Assembly (NCBI GenBank): GCA_910583925.1
Contig: CAJTZJ010000002.1
Span: 135,738 to 199,737, forward strand
Direction: 5' to 3'
Origin: an uncultured Eubacterium sp.
GTDB lineage: Bacteria > Bacillota > Clostridia > Oscillospirales > Acutalibacteraceae
DNA length: 64,000 nt
In this document: one piece after another, positions 16,863 through 25,044 of the stretch
Layout: every line of letters begins with the position of its first letter
Numbering within the stretch: the first letter of the stretch is position 1
Program-made: the position numbers and the translations under genes
The notes under the pieces: model-generated
What the model was told of the DNA's origin: nothing
What the model saw: only the letters and a program-made list of their open reading frames with translations
Databases searched by the model: none

Positions 16863-17072
16863 TTAATGTTTATCCGGATTATCCGTTAATCCAAGAATGT
16901 AATCGGTGGTGGTATTATGAAATTTTGCAAGCTCAATTAAAATTGCTGTTGGAATATCTCTTTGCCCTAATTCATAATTGGAATATACCTGCTGAGAGCA
17001 ATTCAAAGCTTTAGCTATTTCTTTTTGCGTTAAATCCGCATCTTCACGCAAATCCCGAATTCTTTTATACAT
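16863..17072 (-). CDS. Small XRE-family HTH regulator (paralogue)
   Basis: This 69-residue HTH protein (TQKEIAKALNCSQQVYSNYE) ends TTTDYILGLTDNPDKH and is a sister of the 16557 protein. ATG 17072 is preferred over the in-frame upstream start near 17120 because GGTGAT precedes it and the length then equals that of the paralogue. Immediately upstream lies a plus-strand promoter with a dyad in its spacer, which this protein may bind. Confidence 0.82.
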   Translation of the reverse strand: MYKRIRDLREDADLTQKEIAKALNCSQQVYSNYELGQRDIPTAILIELAKFHNTTTDYILGLTDNPDKH

Positions 17073-17113
17073 TTTATCACCAATGATATTATATGTAACT
17101 GCGTTTTGTTGTA

Positions 17114-17142
17114 TTGACAATTACTGCGAATTGCAGTACAAT
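17114..17142 (+). promoter_or_regulatory. Strong sigma-A promoter with dyad in the spacer
   Basis: TTGACA (17114-17119), a 17-bp spacer and TACAAT (17137-17142). The spacer carries ACTGC-gaatt-GCAGT (17123-17137), a repressor-type site for one of the nearby XRE proteins. Confidence 0.75.
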
Positions 17143-17148
17143 AGCAAC

Positions 17149-17212
17149 GGGGGATTAGATGATTAGATGTGTATTTGTCCGGAGCGAGTTCTCCCATCGC
17201 TCCACTTTTTTT
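17149..17212 (+). ncRNA. Candidate short RNA or leader (unit 1)
   Basis: From the predicted start near 17149 only ~60 bases precede an intrinsic terminator: GGAGCGA (17181-17187) pairs with TCGCTCC (17197-17203), followed by ACTTTTTTT. A 21-codon open frame starting at ATG 17159 after GGGGGA runs through the terminator to 17224, so a tiny peptide is possible. No known family is recognised. Confidence 0.45.
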
Positions 17213-17213
17213 A

Positions 17214-17242
17214 TTGACCTTTAATTTTTATTGTGATAAAAT
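17214..17242 (+). promoter_or_regulatory. Sigma-A promoter of the long-hairpin RNA
   Basis: TTGACC (17214-17219), a 17-bp spacer and TAAAAT (17237-17242). The expected start, 6-8 bases later, falls on the first base of the long hairpin at 17249. Confidence 0.7.
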
Positions 17243-17248
17243 ATGAGT

Positions 17249-17410
17249 GCCAAATAATCATAATTTAATAATTTTGAATAATAGTAGAAATAGGTATTTG
17301 TTAAAAATGCCTGTTCTATTAATTCTTCTACTATGTTCAGAATTATTATGATTGTTTGGCGACAGTTCGGGGCAGGCGTTTTATTGCGTAGCTTCGGCTG
17401 CGCATTTTTT
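17249..17410 (+). ncRNA. Candidate structured leader RNA with long hairpin and terminator (unit 2)
   Basis: The 5' part folds into one long imperfect hairpin: GCCAAATAATCATAAT (17249-17264) pairs with ATTATGATTGTTTGGC (17345-17360), TAGTAGAA (17282-17289) with TTCTACTA (17326-17333), and an inner GGTATTT with AAATGCC. The 3' part is a terminator, TGCGTAGC-TTCG-GCTGCGCA (17385-17404) plus six T. GCCTG (17309-17313) could pair with CAGGC (17373-17377) as a pseudoknot. No separate promoter is seen between the terminator and the XRE gene at 17440, so it may be that gene's attenuating leader or a stable RNA with read-through. No known family is recognised. Confidence 0.5.
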
Positions 17411-17439
17411 ATTGTTTTTTGTATGATAGGAGAAGGAAT

Positions 17440-17814
17440 ATGAGTAAAGAAGATATGATCAATGAAATTGATAAAAGCATTGATGAGGAAATCCTTATTG
17501 ATGAGAAAAGACAGCCTGAAAGTGATGTGAAAACTTCAATCGGAGCAAAATTGTATTACTGCAGAAAGGTTCTTCATTTTACACGAAAAGAAATGGCTGA
17601 TATTTTTGAAATCAGTCCAAGCACACTTTCAAATTACGAAAAGGATGTATCTTCTCCACCGCTGAAGCTTTTATTAATATATGCAAAATATTTTGAAATC
17701 CCTATGGAGGATTTTGTTGATGATTTTCTTTCTCTTGAGGAATTTACTGTTAAGTATTGTATATTTCATTTTATAAAGTTTAAAACTATGTATAAAATTG
17801 CTCATAAAAAATAA
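17440..17814 (+). CDS. XRE-family transcription regulator
   Basis: This 124-residue protein has a polar acidic N-terminus (~35 residues), then a Cro/C1 HTH (TRKEMADIFEISPSTLSNYEKD) and a C-terminal helix region. The ATG at 17440 is preceded by AGGAGAAGG at a good distance. It differs from the two short XRE proteins upstream and runs the other way. Its expression probably depends on read-through of the hairpin/terminator leader at 17249-17410. Confidence 0.8.
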   Translation: MSKEDMINEIDKSIDEEILIDEKRQPESDVKTSIGAKLYYCRKVLHFTRKEMADIFEISPSTLSNYEKDVSSPPLKLLLIYAKYFEIPMEDFVDDFLSLEEFTVKYCIFHFIKFKTMYKIAHKK

Positions 17815-17895
17815 TAGCCTGTTTTCAAATAGAATTCCGGACAAATATTTTTATTTGTAAGCTATAAAATTTATGATTTATTAACAATTACAAAA

Positions 17896-17925
17896 TTGAC
17901 TTTTTTTGTTAAAATATGGTATATT
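17896..17925 (+). promoter_or_regulatory. Promoter of the riboswitch transcript
   Basis: TTGACT (17896-17901) and TATATT (17920-17925) with 18-bp spacing lie just before the riboswitch aptamer. Confidence 0.6.
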
Positions 17926-17933
17926 ATAAATAC

Positions 17934-18044
17934 CTTATGAGGGAGTAATTCCGCACAAAAGATTAAGTTTTGTGCGAACTAAGTCAACATCATGCCTCGC
18001 AATAAGTCAACGGCTGGTTTAGTTTTAAAGAATGAGACTCATAT
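17934..18044 (+). ncRNA. yybP-ykoY manganese riboswitch
   Basis: The sequence carries hallmarks of the yybP-ykoY aptamer: a P1 5' strand ATGAG leading into GGGAGTA (loop L1), a P2 hairpin (CGCACAAAA/TTTTGTGCG), a GTCAACA segment with TGCCTC, and the P1 3' strand AATGAGACTCAT. The 3' P1 strand overlaps a terminator at 18036-18069, so aptamer folding and termination exclude each other. Known members sense Mn2+ and turn on export or membrane proteins. It lies upstream of a P-type ATPase, a standard partner. Confidence 0.88.
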
Positions 18045-18074
18045 ATAGTAGCAATACTATATATGAGTCTTTTT
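18036..18074 (+). terminator. Riboswitch expression-platform terminator
   Basis: Perfect 15-bp arms GACTCATATATAGTA (18036-18050) and TACTATATATGAGTC (18055-18069) around GCAA, followed by TTTTTG. Its 5' arm shares bases with the aptamer P1, which makes it a metal-controlled terminator. Confidence 0.92.
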
Positions 18075-18125
18075 GTATATAGTATTAAAAATTTTTAAAT
18101 TGTTTTGTGAAAGGAGCTTAACAGA

Positions 18126-20822
18126 ATGAAGGAATATCTTAATTCGTTTGAAGAGGTTATCAAAGAAAACAATACCTCTAAAAACGGTCTTTCTTCAGAA
18201 GAGGCGAAAGCACGCCTTGAAAAAAACGGCAAAAATAAATTGGAAGAGGGCAAAAAGGAAAGCCTTTTGCATCGCTTTATTATGCAGCTTGCCGATCCTA
18301 TGATTATAATTCTGATTGTTGCTGCTGTTATTTCAGCAATTACCTCGGTTTATAATAAGGAATTTCCGTCTGATGTTATTATTATAATGTTTGTTGTAAT
18401 TATTAATGCAATTCTGGGTGTTTATCAGGAATCCAAGGCAGAAAAGGCGATTGAAGCGTTGCAGGAAATCGCTGCTGCAACAAGCCATGTTATCAGAAAC
18501 GGAAAAACAGAAACTGTTCATTCCGAAGATTTGGTTACCGGCGATATTATCGTTCTTGAAGCCGGCGACAGTGTGCCGGCAGATTGCCGTATTATTGAAA
18601 GTGCTTCCATGAAAATTGAAGAAGCAGCGTTAACGGGCGAATCCGTTCCTGTAAACAAAATTGTTGATGTTATTGACCCTGAAGGCTCAGATGATGTTCC
18701 GCTGGGCGACAGAAAAAATATGTGCTATATGGGTTCAAATGTTGTTTACGGCAGAGGCAGAGCCGTTGTTGTGGCTACCGGTATGGATACGGAAATGGGT
18801 AAAATTGCGGATGCGCTTAATGATTCCAAGGATGGCGATACTCCGCTTCAGATTAAGCTTAATCAGCTTTCAAAAATCCTTTCATTCCTTGTTCTCGGTA
18901 TCTGCGTGTTTATCTTTGCGCTGGATGTTATCCGTAATGCCGTTACAGGCGCAGGTGTAACTTTTGAGGGTATGCTCGGCACCTTTATGGTTGCTGTTTC
19001 TCTTGCCGTTGCTGCTATTCCTGAGGGTCTTGCAGCCGTTGTTACAATTGTACTTTCAATCGGTGTAACAAAAATGAGCAAGCGAAATGCCGTTATCAGA
19101 AAGCTTACAGCCGTTGAAACGCTTGGCTGTACGCAGGTTATCTGCTCCGATAAAACAGGTACCTTAACTCAGAATAAGATGACAGTTGTTGATTTCAAGG
19201 GCGATAATGAAAAGCTGATTGCGCAGGCTATGGCACTTTGCTCTGATGCAACGATTGAAGATGGTGTTGTTAAAGGCGAACCAACCGAAGCGGCTCTTGT
19301 TGATTGGGCAAACAGACTTGATATGCCGAAAACAACGCTTGCAGAAGAATTTCCAAGAGTTGCCGAGGCTCCGTTTGATTCCATGAGAAAAATGATGTCA
19401 ACCGTTCATTCCTCCGTGAAAAAAGGCTTTGTTCAGTATACAAAGGGTGCTCCCGATGTTGTTCTTGATCACTGCACAAAGGCTTATATTGACGGTAAAA
19501 AAGTGAATATGAGCGAGGAAGTAAGAAAGAATATTCTTGCTCTTAATAAAGAAATGGCAGATAAGGCGCTTCGTGTGCTTTGTGTTGCAATGAAATCCTA
19601 TGATGAAATTCCCGAAAGCGAGGAAGCTGATTTCCTTGAGCAGGAGCTTTGCTATATCGGTCTTGCCGGCATGATAGATCCTGTACGCCCTGAGGTTGTT
19701 GATGCAATTGCCGAATGCAGAAGTGCAGGCATCCGACCTGTAATGATTACAGGCGATCATAAGGATACTGCCGTTGCAATTGCAAAGCAGCTCGGTATTG
19801 TTGAGGATGCAAGCGGCGCTCTTACAGGTGCAGAACTTAATAATATCTCTGATGAAGAGCTGAATGAAAGTATTGAAAAGTATAGTGTTTATGCCCGTGT
19901 TCAGCCTGAGCATAAGGTTAGAATTGTTAAGGCATGGCGCAGCAAGGGCATGGTTACTGCCATGACAGGTGATGGTGTAAACGATGCTCCGTCAATCAAG
20001 AGTGCCGATATAGGCATTGGTATGGGTATAACAGGTACGGATGTTACAAAGAATGTTGCCGATATGGTGCTTGCCGATGATAACTTTGCAACGATTGTTT
20101 CTTCGGTAGAAGAGGGTAGAAGAATTTATGATAATATCCGTAAATCTATCCAATTTCTGCTTTCCTCAAATCTTTCAGAGGTTTTAACTATTTTCTTTGC
20201 AACTCTGTTTGGTGCAATTGTTCTTGAACCTGTTCATCTTCTCTGGATTAATCTGATAACAGACTGCTTCCCTGCGCTTGCTCTTGGTATGGAAAAGGGT
20301 GAGGGCGATATTATGAAGCGTGCTCCGAGAAACAGCAGGGACGGCATTTTTGCAAATGGTATGGGCATTGATGTTGCATGGCAGGGCGTTATGGTAACGA
20401 TTGTAACGCTTGCCGCCTATGTGCTTGGTCTTATTATGACTCCTGAGGGCTCTGCTCTTCTTAATCAGAGCGAAAGCTTTTTCAGTTTCCTCAAAGCAGC
20501 CGGTGCATCTGAATTTATTCATCAGAATGGTATGACAATGGCATTCTTAACACTTTCCATGGCTGAAATTTTCCATTCGTTCAATATGCGTTCAAGAAGA
20601 GCGTCCATATTCAGAATGGGCAAGCTTAATAAGTTCTTGATCGGTGCAATGGTGCTTAGTCTTCTTCTTTCAACGCTTGTTATTTATATTCCGTTCCTTG
20701 CTGATGCGTTTGATTTTGCTCATATTTCAGCGGCTGAATATGCAGCCTCAATGGCACTTGCTTTTTCAGTTATTCCTGTTGTTGAAATTGTTAAAGCAAT
20801 TCAAAGAAAGCTTGAAAAGTAA
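18126..20822 (+). CDS. P-type cation-transporting ATPase, probably a Mn2+ exporter
   Basis: This 898-residue P2-type ATPase has all core motifs: actuator TGES (AALTGESVPV), TM4 AAIPEGLAAVV, phosphorylation site CSDKTGTLTQNKM, KGAPD, and hinge MTGDGVNDAPSIK. About ten membrane segments are present, with a six-helix C-terminal block. The family is usually labelled calcium-translocating (SERCA/PMCA-like), but control by a yybP-ykoY riboswitch and the example of the L. lactis yoaB product argue for Mn2+ export; Ca2+ remains possible. An AAAGGAG site precedes ATG 18126. It is a single-gene transcription unit closed by a terminator. Confidence 0.92.
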   Translation: MKEYLNSFEEVIKENNTSKNGLSSEEAKARLEKNGKNKLEEGKKESLLHRFIMQLADPMIIILIVAAVISAITSVYNKEFPSDVIIIMFVVIINAILGVYQESKAEKAIEALQEIAAATSHVIRNGKTETVHSEDLVTGDIIVLEAGDSVPADCRIIESASMKIEEAALTGESVPVNKIVDVIDPEGSDDVPLGDRKNMCYMGSNVVYGRGRAVVVATGMDTEMGKIADALNDSKDGDTPLQIKLNQLSKILSFLVLGICVFIFALDVIRNAVTGAGVTFEGMLGTFMVAVSLAVAAIPEGLAAVVTIVLSIGVTKMSKRNAVIRKLTAVETLGCTQVICSDKTGTLTQNKMTVVDFKGDNEKLIAQAMALCSDATIEDGVVKGEPTEAALVDWANRLDMPKTTLAEEFPRVAEAPFDSMRKMMSTVHSSVKKGFVQYTKGAPDVVLDHCTKAYIDGKKVNMSEEVRKNILALNKEMADKALRVLCVAMKSYDEIPESEEADFLEQELCYIGLAGMIDPVRPEVVDAIAECRSAGIRPVMITGDHKDTAVAIAKQLGIVEDASGALTGAELNNISDEELNESIEKYSVYARVQPEHKVRIVKAWRSKGMVTAMTGDGVNDAPSIKSADIGIGMGITGTDVTKNVADMVLADDNFATIVSSVEEGRRIYDNIRKSIQFLLSSNLSEVLTIFFATLFGAIVLEPVHLLWINLITDCFPALALGMEKGEGDIMKRAPRNSRDGIFANGMGIDVAWQGVMVTIVTLAAYVLGLIMTPEGSALLNQSESFFSFLKAAGASEFIHQNGMTMAFLTLSMAEIFHSFNMRSRRASIFRMGKLNKFLIGAMVLSLLLSTLVIYIPFLADAFDFAHISAAEYAASMALAFSVIPVVEIVKAIQRKLEK

Positions 20823-20836
20823 ATACAAATTATTCG

Positions 20837-20874
20837 GCGGTGTATCAAACGATACACCGCTTTCTATTTTTTTT
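20837..20874 (+). terminator. Terminator after the P-type ATPase
   Basis: Arms GCGGTGTATC (20837-20846) and GATACACCGC (20851-20860) around AAAC, then TTTCTATTTTTTTT. Confidence 0.93.
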
Positions 20875-20978
20875 GCTCCCTTGAAAAAAGGTGGGAAACC
20901 GCATACGGCGTAGGAATTCGCTTTGGATAATTAAAAATTATCTTTATATTTATTTTTATATATGATATTATTAAACTG

Positions 20979-22346
20979 GTGATAAGTGTGGATTTGAAGA
21001 AAAATGATAAAATTGAATTATATATAGATGCTGTTACATCCGAAGGAAGCGGAATCGGTCGATATAACGGCTTCGCCGTTTTTGTTTGCTCAACAGTTCC
21101 CGGGGATAAAATAATTGCTCATATTATTAAGGTTTCCAAGAATTATGCAATAGGAATTATTGATAAAATCCTCATTCCGTCTGCTGAAAGAATTGAAAGC
21201 GATTGCACTGTTTCCGAAAAATGCGGCGGCTGCGCCTTTCGTGATATGACATATGCTGAGGAACTGAAGTACAAGCTGTCAAGAGTACAGGATGCAATCA
21301 GCCGAATAGGACATATTGATTTTAAGGTTGAAAAAATAGTTGGAGCAGAAGAAATAAATCATTACCGCAATAAAGCGCAGTATCCTGTTTACATAGAAAA
21401 CGGAAAATTAGAAGCGGGCTTCTATGCCTACAAAAGTCATAGAATTGTTCCCTGCCGGGATTGCCGGCTTCAACCCGATGAATTTGCAAAGGGTATTAAG
21501 GCTTTTGAAAATTGGGTTAAAAAGAATAATATAACCTCGTTTGATGAAGAAACAGGCAAAGGGCTTTTAAGGCATATTTATTTTCGCAAGGCTTTCGGAA
21601 CAGGCGAAATGATGGCGTGTGCTGTTGTTAATGCAAATGATATTCCGGATAGAGATTATCTTGTTTCCGAGCTTCAGAGTGCATTTGAAAATCTAAAAAG
21701 CGTAGTGATAAATATCAATAAGAAAAAAACAAATGTTATCTTAGGCAGTGAAACAAAAACGATATGGGGCAGTGATAAAATAACAGATGTTCTGCTCGGC
21801 AAAAAGTTTGTTGTTTCTCCTCAAAGCTTTTATCAGGTTAATCATAATCAGTGTGAAAAGCTGTATTCTCTTGTTGCCGAACATGCTGATTTACAGGGCA
21901 GTGAAACAGTGGTCGATATGTACTGCGGCGCCGGTACAATCGGGCTTACGCTTGCCGATCAATGTAAGCACCTTGTTGGTATTGAAATTATTGAGTCTGC
22001 GATAGAAAATGCAAATGAAAATGCACAATTAAATGGTGTCAATAATGCGGATTTTATTTGTGCTGATGCGTTTGACGGCGCAAAGAAAATTGAAAAAATG
22101 GGCTTACAGCCTGATTTGGTTATTGTTGATCCACCAAGAAAGGGCTGCCAAAAGGAGCTTTTTGATGTTATTGAAACTATGGGTGCAAAGCGAATGATTT
22201 ATGTTTCCTGCGATAGCGCAACTCTCTCCCGGGATCTTGCCATTTTAAAGGAAAAAGGCTATGCTCTCAAAAATCTTATCGCTGTAGATATGTTCCCCCG
22301 CACGCCTCATGTAGAATGTGTGGCAGAGATTATAAAAGAATTATGA
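20979..22346 (+). CDS. 23S rRNA (uracil-5-)-methyltransferase, RlmD/RumA type
   Basis: This 455-residue SAM-dependent enzyme makes 5-methyluridine in RNA. Order of parts: a TRAM domain (~1-60), four cysteines for a 4Fe-4S cluster (CTVSEKCGGC and later CRDC), a C-terminal methyltransferase domain with VVDMYCGAGTIGL, the DPPRKGC motif and the catalytic cysteine in YVSCDSATLSRD. The clostridial family covers RlmD, RlmCD and TrmA-like members, so the exact uridine cannot be read. The GTG start at 20979 is uncertain; TTG 20994 is an alternative. Confidence 0.9.
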   Translation: MISVDLKKNDKIELYIDAVTSEGSGIGRYNGFAVFVCSTVPGDKIIAHIIKVSKNYAIGIIDKILIPSAERIESDCTVSEKCGGCAFRDMTYAEELKYKLSRVQDAISRIGHIDFKVEKIVGAEEINHYRNKAQYPVYIENGKLEAGFYAYKSHRIVPCRDCRLQPDEFAKGIKAFENWVKKNNITSFDEETGKGLLRHIYFRKAFGTGEMMACAVVNANDIPDRDYLVSELQSAFENLKSVVININKKKTNVILGSETKTIWGSDKITDVLLGKKFVVSPQSFYQVNHNQCEKLYSLVAEHADLQGSETVVDMYCGAGTIGLTLADQCKHLVGIEIIESAIENANENAQLNGVNNADFICADAFDGAKKIEKMGLQPDLVIVDPPRKGCQKELFDVIETMGAKRMIYVSCDSATLSRDLAILKEKGYALKNLIAVDMFPRTPHVECVAEIIKEL

Positions 22347-22365
22347 TATGATAGGAGAAATATAA

Positions 22366-23646
22366 ATGTTCCAAGAAGAATTATATCGTGAAATATCGAT
22401 GTCTTACTATGAGTTGGTAGAATATTTACTTGATAAATATGGTGCTGCTCAATATGATTATTTTTGCAATGATAATTGTAAATCTCAGCCTAAAAAACTT
22501 AAAAGAACTAGTGAAGGGTTAATTTGTCATCATATCCGAGAAGATATGGGTGGTAATCTTAACGGTTCCGGGGAGGCTAGAACGCAACCATATGAATGGC
22601 AACAAAAACAGAATTTGGTTTATTGTAATTTGCTTGAACATTTAATATTACATATAAAAATAGATGTGTTAAGGCAAAAACATAGATTGTTTAAACCTGA
22701 TGATATAAGCCATTTTTTTACTACTGGCGGGGTTTATATGGTGTGTCAGGATGTTAATGATTTATTTGTGCTAAATGGTACTAAAGTACCATGGAAGCAA
22801 AGATGTTACGAAGAAATCAAAGAAAACTATGAAGAATACTGCATTATTATAAAATCTGTTATTGAATATACAGTTAGTCAATATGTTGGAAGTAAAGAAG
22901 AAATGAGTTCCGAAAGTTATCCTGTTAGATATCGTTTAAAAAACGGAGAGGAACAAATGCGTTATGTGCAATTACCATATGAAAAATGTTTAATTCGCGT
23001 AACACAAAAAATGTGTAAAGGATATAAAGATTTTTATGAGAGGATTTATAATGATATATTGAATTGCAACGATGAAAAAATTATTTCAATTACGAAGTTT
23101 TGGTCTGTTGATTATATTGGATATGAATATCCTCAATTTACAGATTGCAAATTAGACAAAGATGAATTTGGTTCGTGCAATATTGATGAATATCTTTATA
23201 AAGCCTTGCCGTCTTTTTCAAACCCTGATTTGAAAATAGGAACAGAAATCCCTCATTTTTGGAAAGGTAAAATCCCAAATGAAGTGTTTAAAAATAAGAA
23301 TATAAACTTTATTGTAAGAATTAAAACTTGTTTCAATTTAAAAAAAGGTGAAATTCCGTTTGTTCGATATAAAGAAGATGATTATCATAAATATGATTCA
23401 TCAGGAAATTTTTTAATTGCACCAATAACAGAAGAAAACAATTTACTTTTCAAAAAAGGTGTAGTCTTAGAAAAATCCTATGTTTATAGTCATAAAACTA
23501 ATTTGTTTCATTCTAAAATCAAAGATTCTGATGGTAATGTTGTGCCAGCAACAGTAATACTTTCGCTTGAGAGAAACGATTTTGAGTTATTTCAGAAAAG
23601 ATATGATATTGAATTTTTAGAATTTCTTGATGGTTGCTATTTTTAA
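22366..23646 (+). CDS. HNH-like domain protein of unknown function
   Basis: This 426-residue protein is not assigned to a characterised family. Its N-terminal third looks like a beta-beta-alpha metal (HNH) nuclease core: a Cys pair (CNDNC), then LICHHIRED, then NLVYCNLLEHLILHIKI, giving the usual His-His...Asn...His-x3-His order. The C-terminal two thirds have no recognisable motif. The gene is clearly more AT-rich than its neighbours, with many AGA and AAT codons, which suggests transfer. AGGAGA precedes ATG 22366. It is followed by a DEDDh exonuclease and a broken nucleotidyltransferase. Nuclease activity is inference. Confidence 0.75.
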   Translation: MFQEELYREISMSYYELVEYLLDKYGAAQYDYFCNDNCKSQPKKLKRTSEGLICHHIREDMGGNLNGSGEARTQPYEWQQKQNLVYCNLLEHLILHIKIDVLRQKHRLFKPDDISHFFTTGGVYMVCQDVNDLFVLNGTKVPWKQRCYEEIKENYEEYCIIIKSVIEYTVSQYVGSKEEMSSESYPVRYRLKNGEEQMRYVQLPYEKCLIRVTQKMCKGYKDFYERIYNDILNCNDEKIISITKFWSVDYIGYEYPQFTDCKLDKDEFGSCNIDEYLYKALPSFSNPDLKIGTEIPHFWKGKIPNEVFKNKNINFIVRIKTCFNLKKGEIPFVRYKEDDYHKYDSSGNFLIAPITEENNLLFKKGVVLEKSYVYSHKTNLFHSKIKDSDGNVVPATVILSLERNDFELFQKRYDIEFLEFLDGCYF

Positions 23647-23714
23647 TAACGAAATATGTAATTCTAAATTTCACAAAAAATGCTTGGCAGAGATTGTTAA
23701 GGAATAACGGAAAT

Positions 23715-24314
23715 ATGGAGAATATGGAAAATACGGAAATTTTTGCAGTTATGGATACGGAAACGAACTGGTGCAACGAGGTTATGTCAATCGGTGTGGC
23801 CATTGCAAATTGCGAAACTTTTGAGCTGATTGATACAAGATATTATATTTTAAATCCCGAATACTTGATTGGCGGTATGTTCTCTGCAGTGTTGCAGATA
23901 AACGGCAATCCGCCTGCCCTCGAATGTAATCGCAGGGAAGCGGTTTGCGATTTGGAAAAATGGCTTGATAAATATAATGTGCAGTCTGTTTTCGCGTATA
24001 ATGCTTTTTTTGATTACAGCCATTTGGAGGAATTAGCCGGCTTTAATTGGTATGATATCATAAAAATTGCGGCTTATAAACAGTTTAATTCAAAAATTCC
24101 TGAAAGTGCCGAATGCTGTAAAACAGGCAGATTAAAGCGTAATTACGGTGTTGAGCCGATTATGAGATTGTTGTCTGATGATTACAGCTATTTTGAAACG
24201 CATAATGCGCTTTTTGATGCCATTGATGAGCTGAAAATTATGCAGCTTTTGGGATTGCCGTTTGATACATATAATACAGCAATTATAAATGCAAAAGAGG
24301 AATTGAAATGTTAA
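23715..24314 (+). CDS. DEDDh-type 3'-5' exonuclease-like protein
   Basis: About 199 residues with the exonuclease motifs of the DnaQ/RNase T superfamily: Exo I VMDTETNW (Asp, Glu), Exo II YNAFFDYSHLEE (Asp) and Exo III THNALFDAIDELKIM (His, Asp). It would trim DNA or RNA 3' ends; no polymerase domain is attached. ATG 23715 follows AAGGA, and the longer frame back to 23634 overlaps the preceding gene without a site. The next ORF starts inside its last codons, so the trio may have been one operon. Confidence 0.82.
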   Translation: MENMENTEIFAVMDTETNWCNEVMSIGVAIANCETFELIDTRYYILNPEYLIGGMFSAVLQINGNPPALECNRREAVCDLEKWLDKYNVQSVFAYNAFFDYSHLEELAGFNWYDIIKIAAYKQFNSKIPESAECCKTGRLKRNYGVEPIMRLLSDDYSYFETHNALFDAIDELKIMQLLGLPFDTYNTAIINAKEELKC

Positions 24315-24764
24315 AACAATCAGAAATTTTCAACAAGTTGGTTTTAGAATTAAAAAAAGACATCGCCGTTGAGGGTGTGTTGTTGAACGGCTCTGTTGCT
24401 GTCGGTACTGCAACGGATAAGTCTGATTTTTCTGTTGGGTTTTACGAAATCATTTATAAAAAGTTATTAAACGGAATATAAAAGCCGGTATCATTGCCTT
24501 GCTGATTTTTGGCTTCTTCCGGTAGATATCGGCAGAAAATCAGATGGCAGATTCAGTAAAAGCAAGAACAGCAGAGACTATATGGATAGATTTTTGCTTT
24601 ATTACAAGGAAAATGAAACTGACTATAAGACAGCATACGAATATTTTAATTGTTTTAAAAATTTCAAGGGTTTTGCATTAAAGCATTTCCTGCCGGGAAG
24701 CTATGTTGATGGCAATCAGGAAATATATGAGTTTTCAAAAAAGTGTTTAGAAAACATATTGTAA
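24308..24764 (+). pseudogene. Broken nucleotidyltransferase gene
   Basis: An ORF from ATG 24308 encodes 57 residues with the start of a nucleotidyltransferase (MNT/Pol beta) fold, GVLLNGSVAVGTATDKSDFS, then shifts into an unrelated tail and stops at 24481. In another frame from about 24500 to 24764 an open stretch reads LADFWLLPVDIGRKSDGRF and continues to a proper C-terminus ending CLENIL. This points to a frameshift or deletion that removed the middle, including the second catalytic aspartate. The intact gene may have been a kanamycin-type or MNT-type nucleotidyltransferase. Confidence 0.7.
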
Positions 24765-24940
24765 TTAAGTTAAGAGCCGTTACGATTTCTAAATCAGATT
24801 ACGCTGCTGAATTATGGAATTTTTTATGAAATATAATCTAATTGATAAGGGTTAAACTTCTTATAAAACAAAAATTTACAGAACTGCAAGAAAATAATTG
24901 TTTTTATCAAGTTTTTGTATTTTTAGGTATGTGTTTTGTT

Positions 24941-24972
24941 CCGCACCTATGTTTAGGTGCGGTTTTGCTTTG
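24941..24972 (+). terminator. Terminator upstream of lepA
   Basis: CCGCACCT (24941-24948) pairs with AGGTGCGG (24955-24962), followed by TTTTGCTTTG. The rest of 24765-25044 is AT-rich, with a likely lepA promoter but no gene. Confidence 0.8.
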
Positions 24973-25044
24973 TCTTGATTTTTTCTTATATATTATTTAT
25001 AATATAAAAATATAATATTTGTTTATACAACGGAGGAAGCACAT

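Noticed and set aside
17249..17360. Transposon-derived miniature inverted repeat (MITE)
   Set aside because: No target-site duplication is visible at the ends and the promoter start coincides with the first arm; a leader/stable RNA explains it better, though a MITE origin is not excluded.
19398..19913. Minus-strand ORF of 171 codons inside the P-type ATPase
   Set aside because: Antisense shadow; the plus-strand protein has continuous P-type ATPase motifs.
24582..24764. Independent 60-codon gene
   Set aside because: The frame is open well upstream of its ATG and continues a nucleotidyltransferase-like C-terminus, so it is part of the broken gene at 24308.
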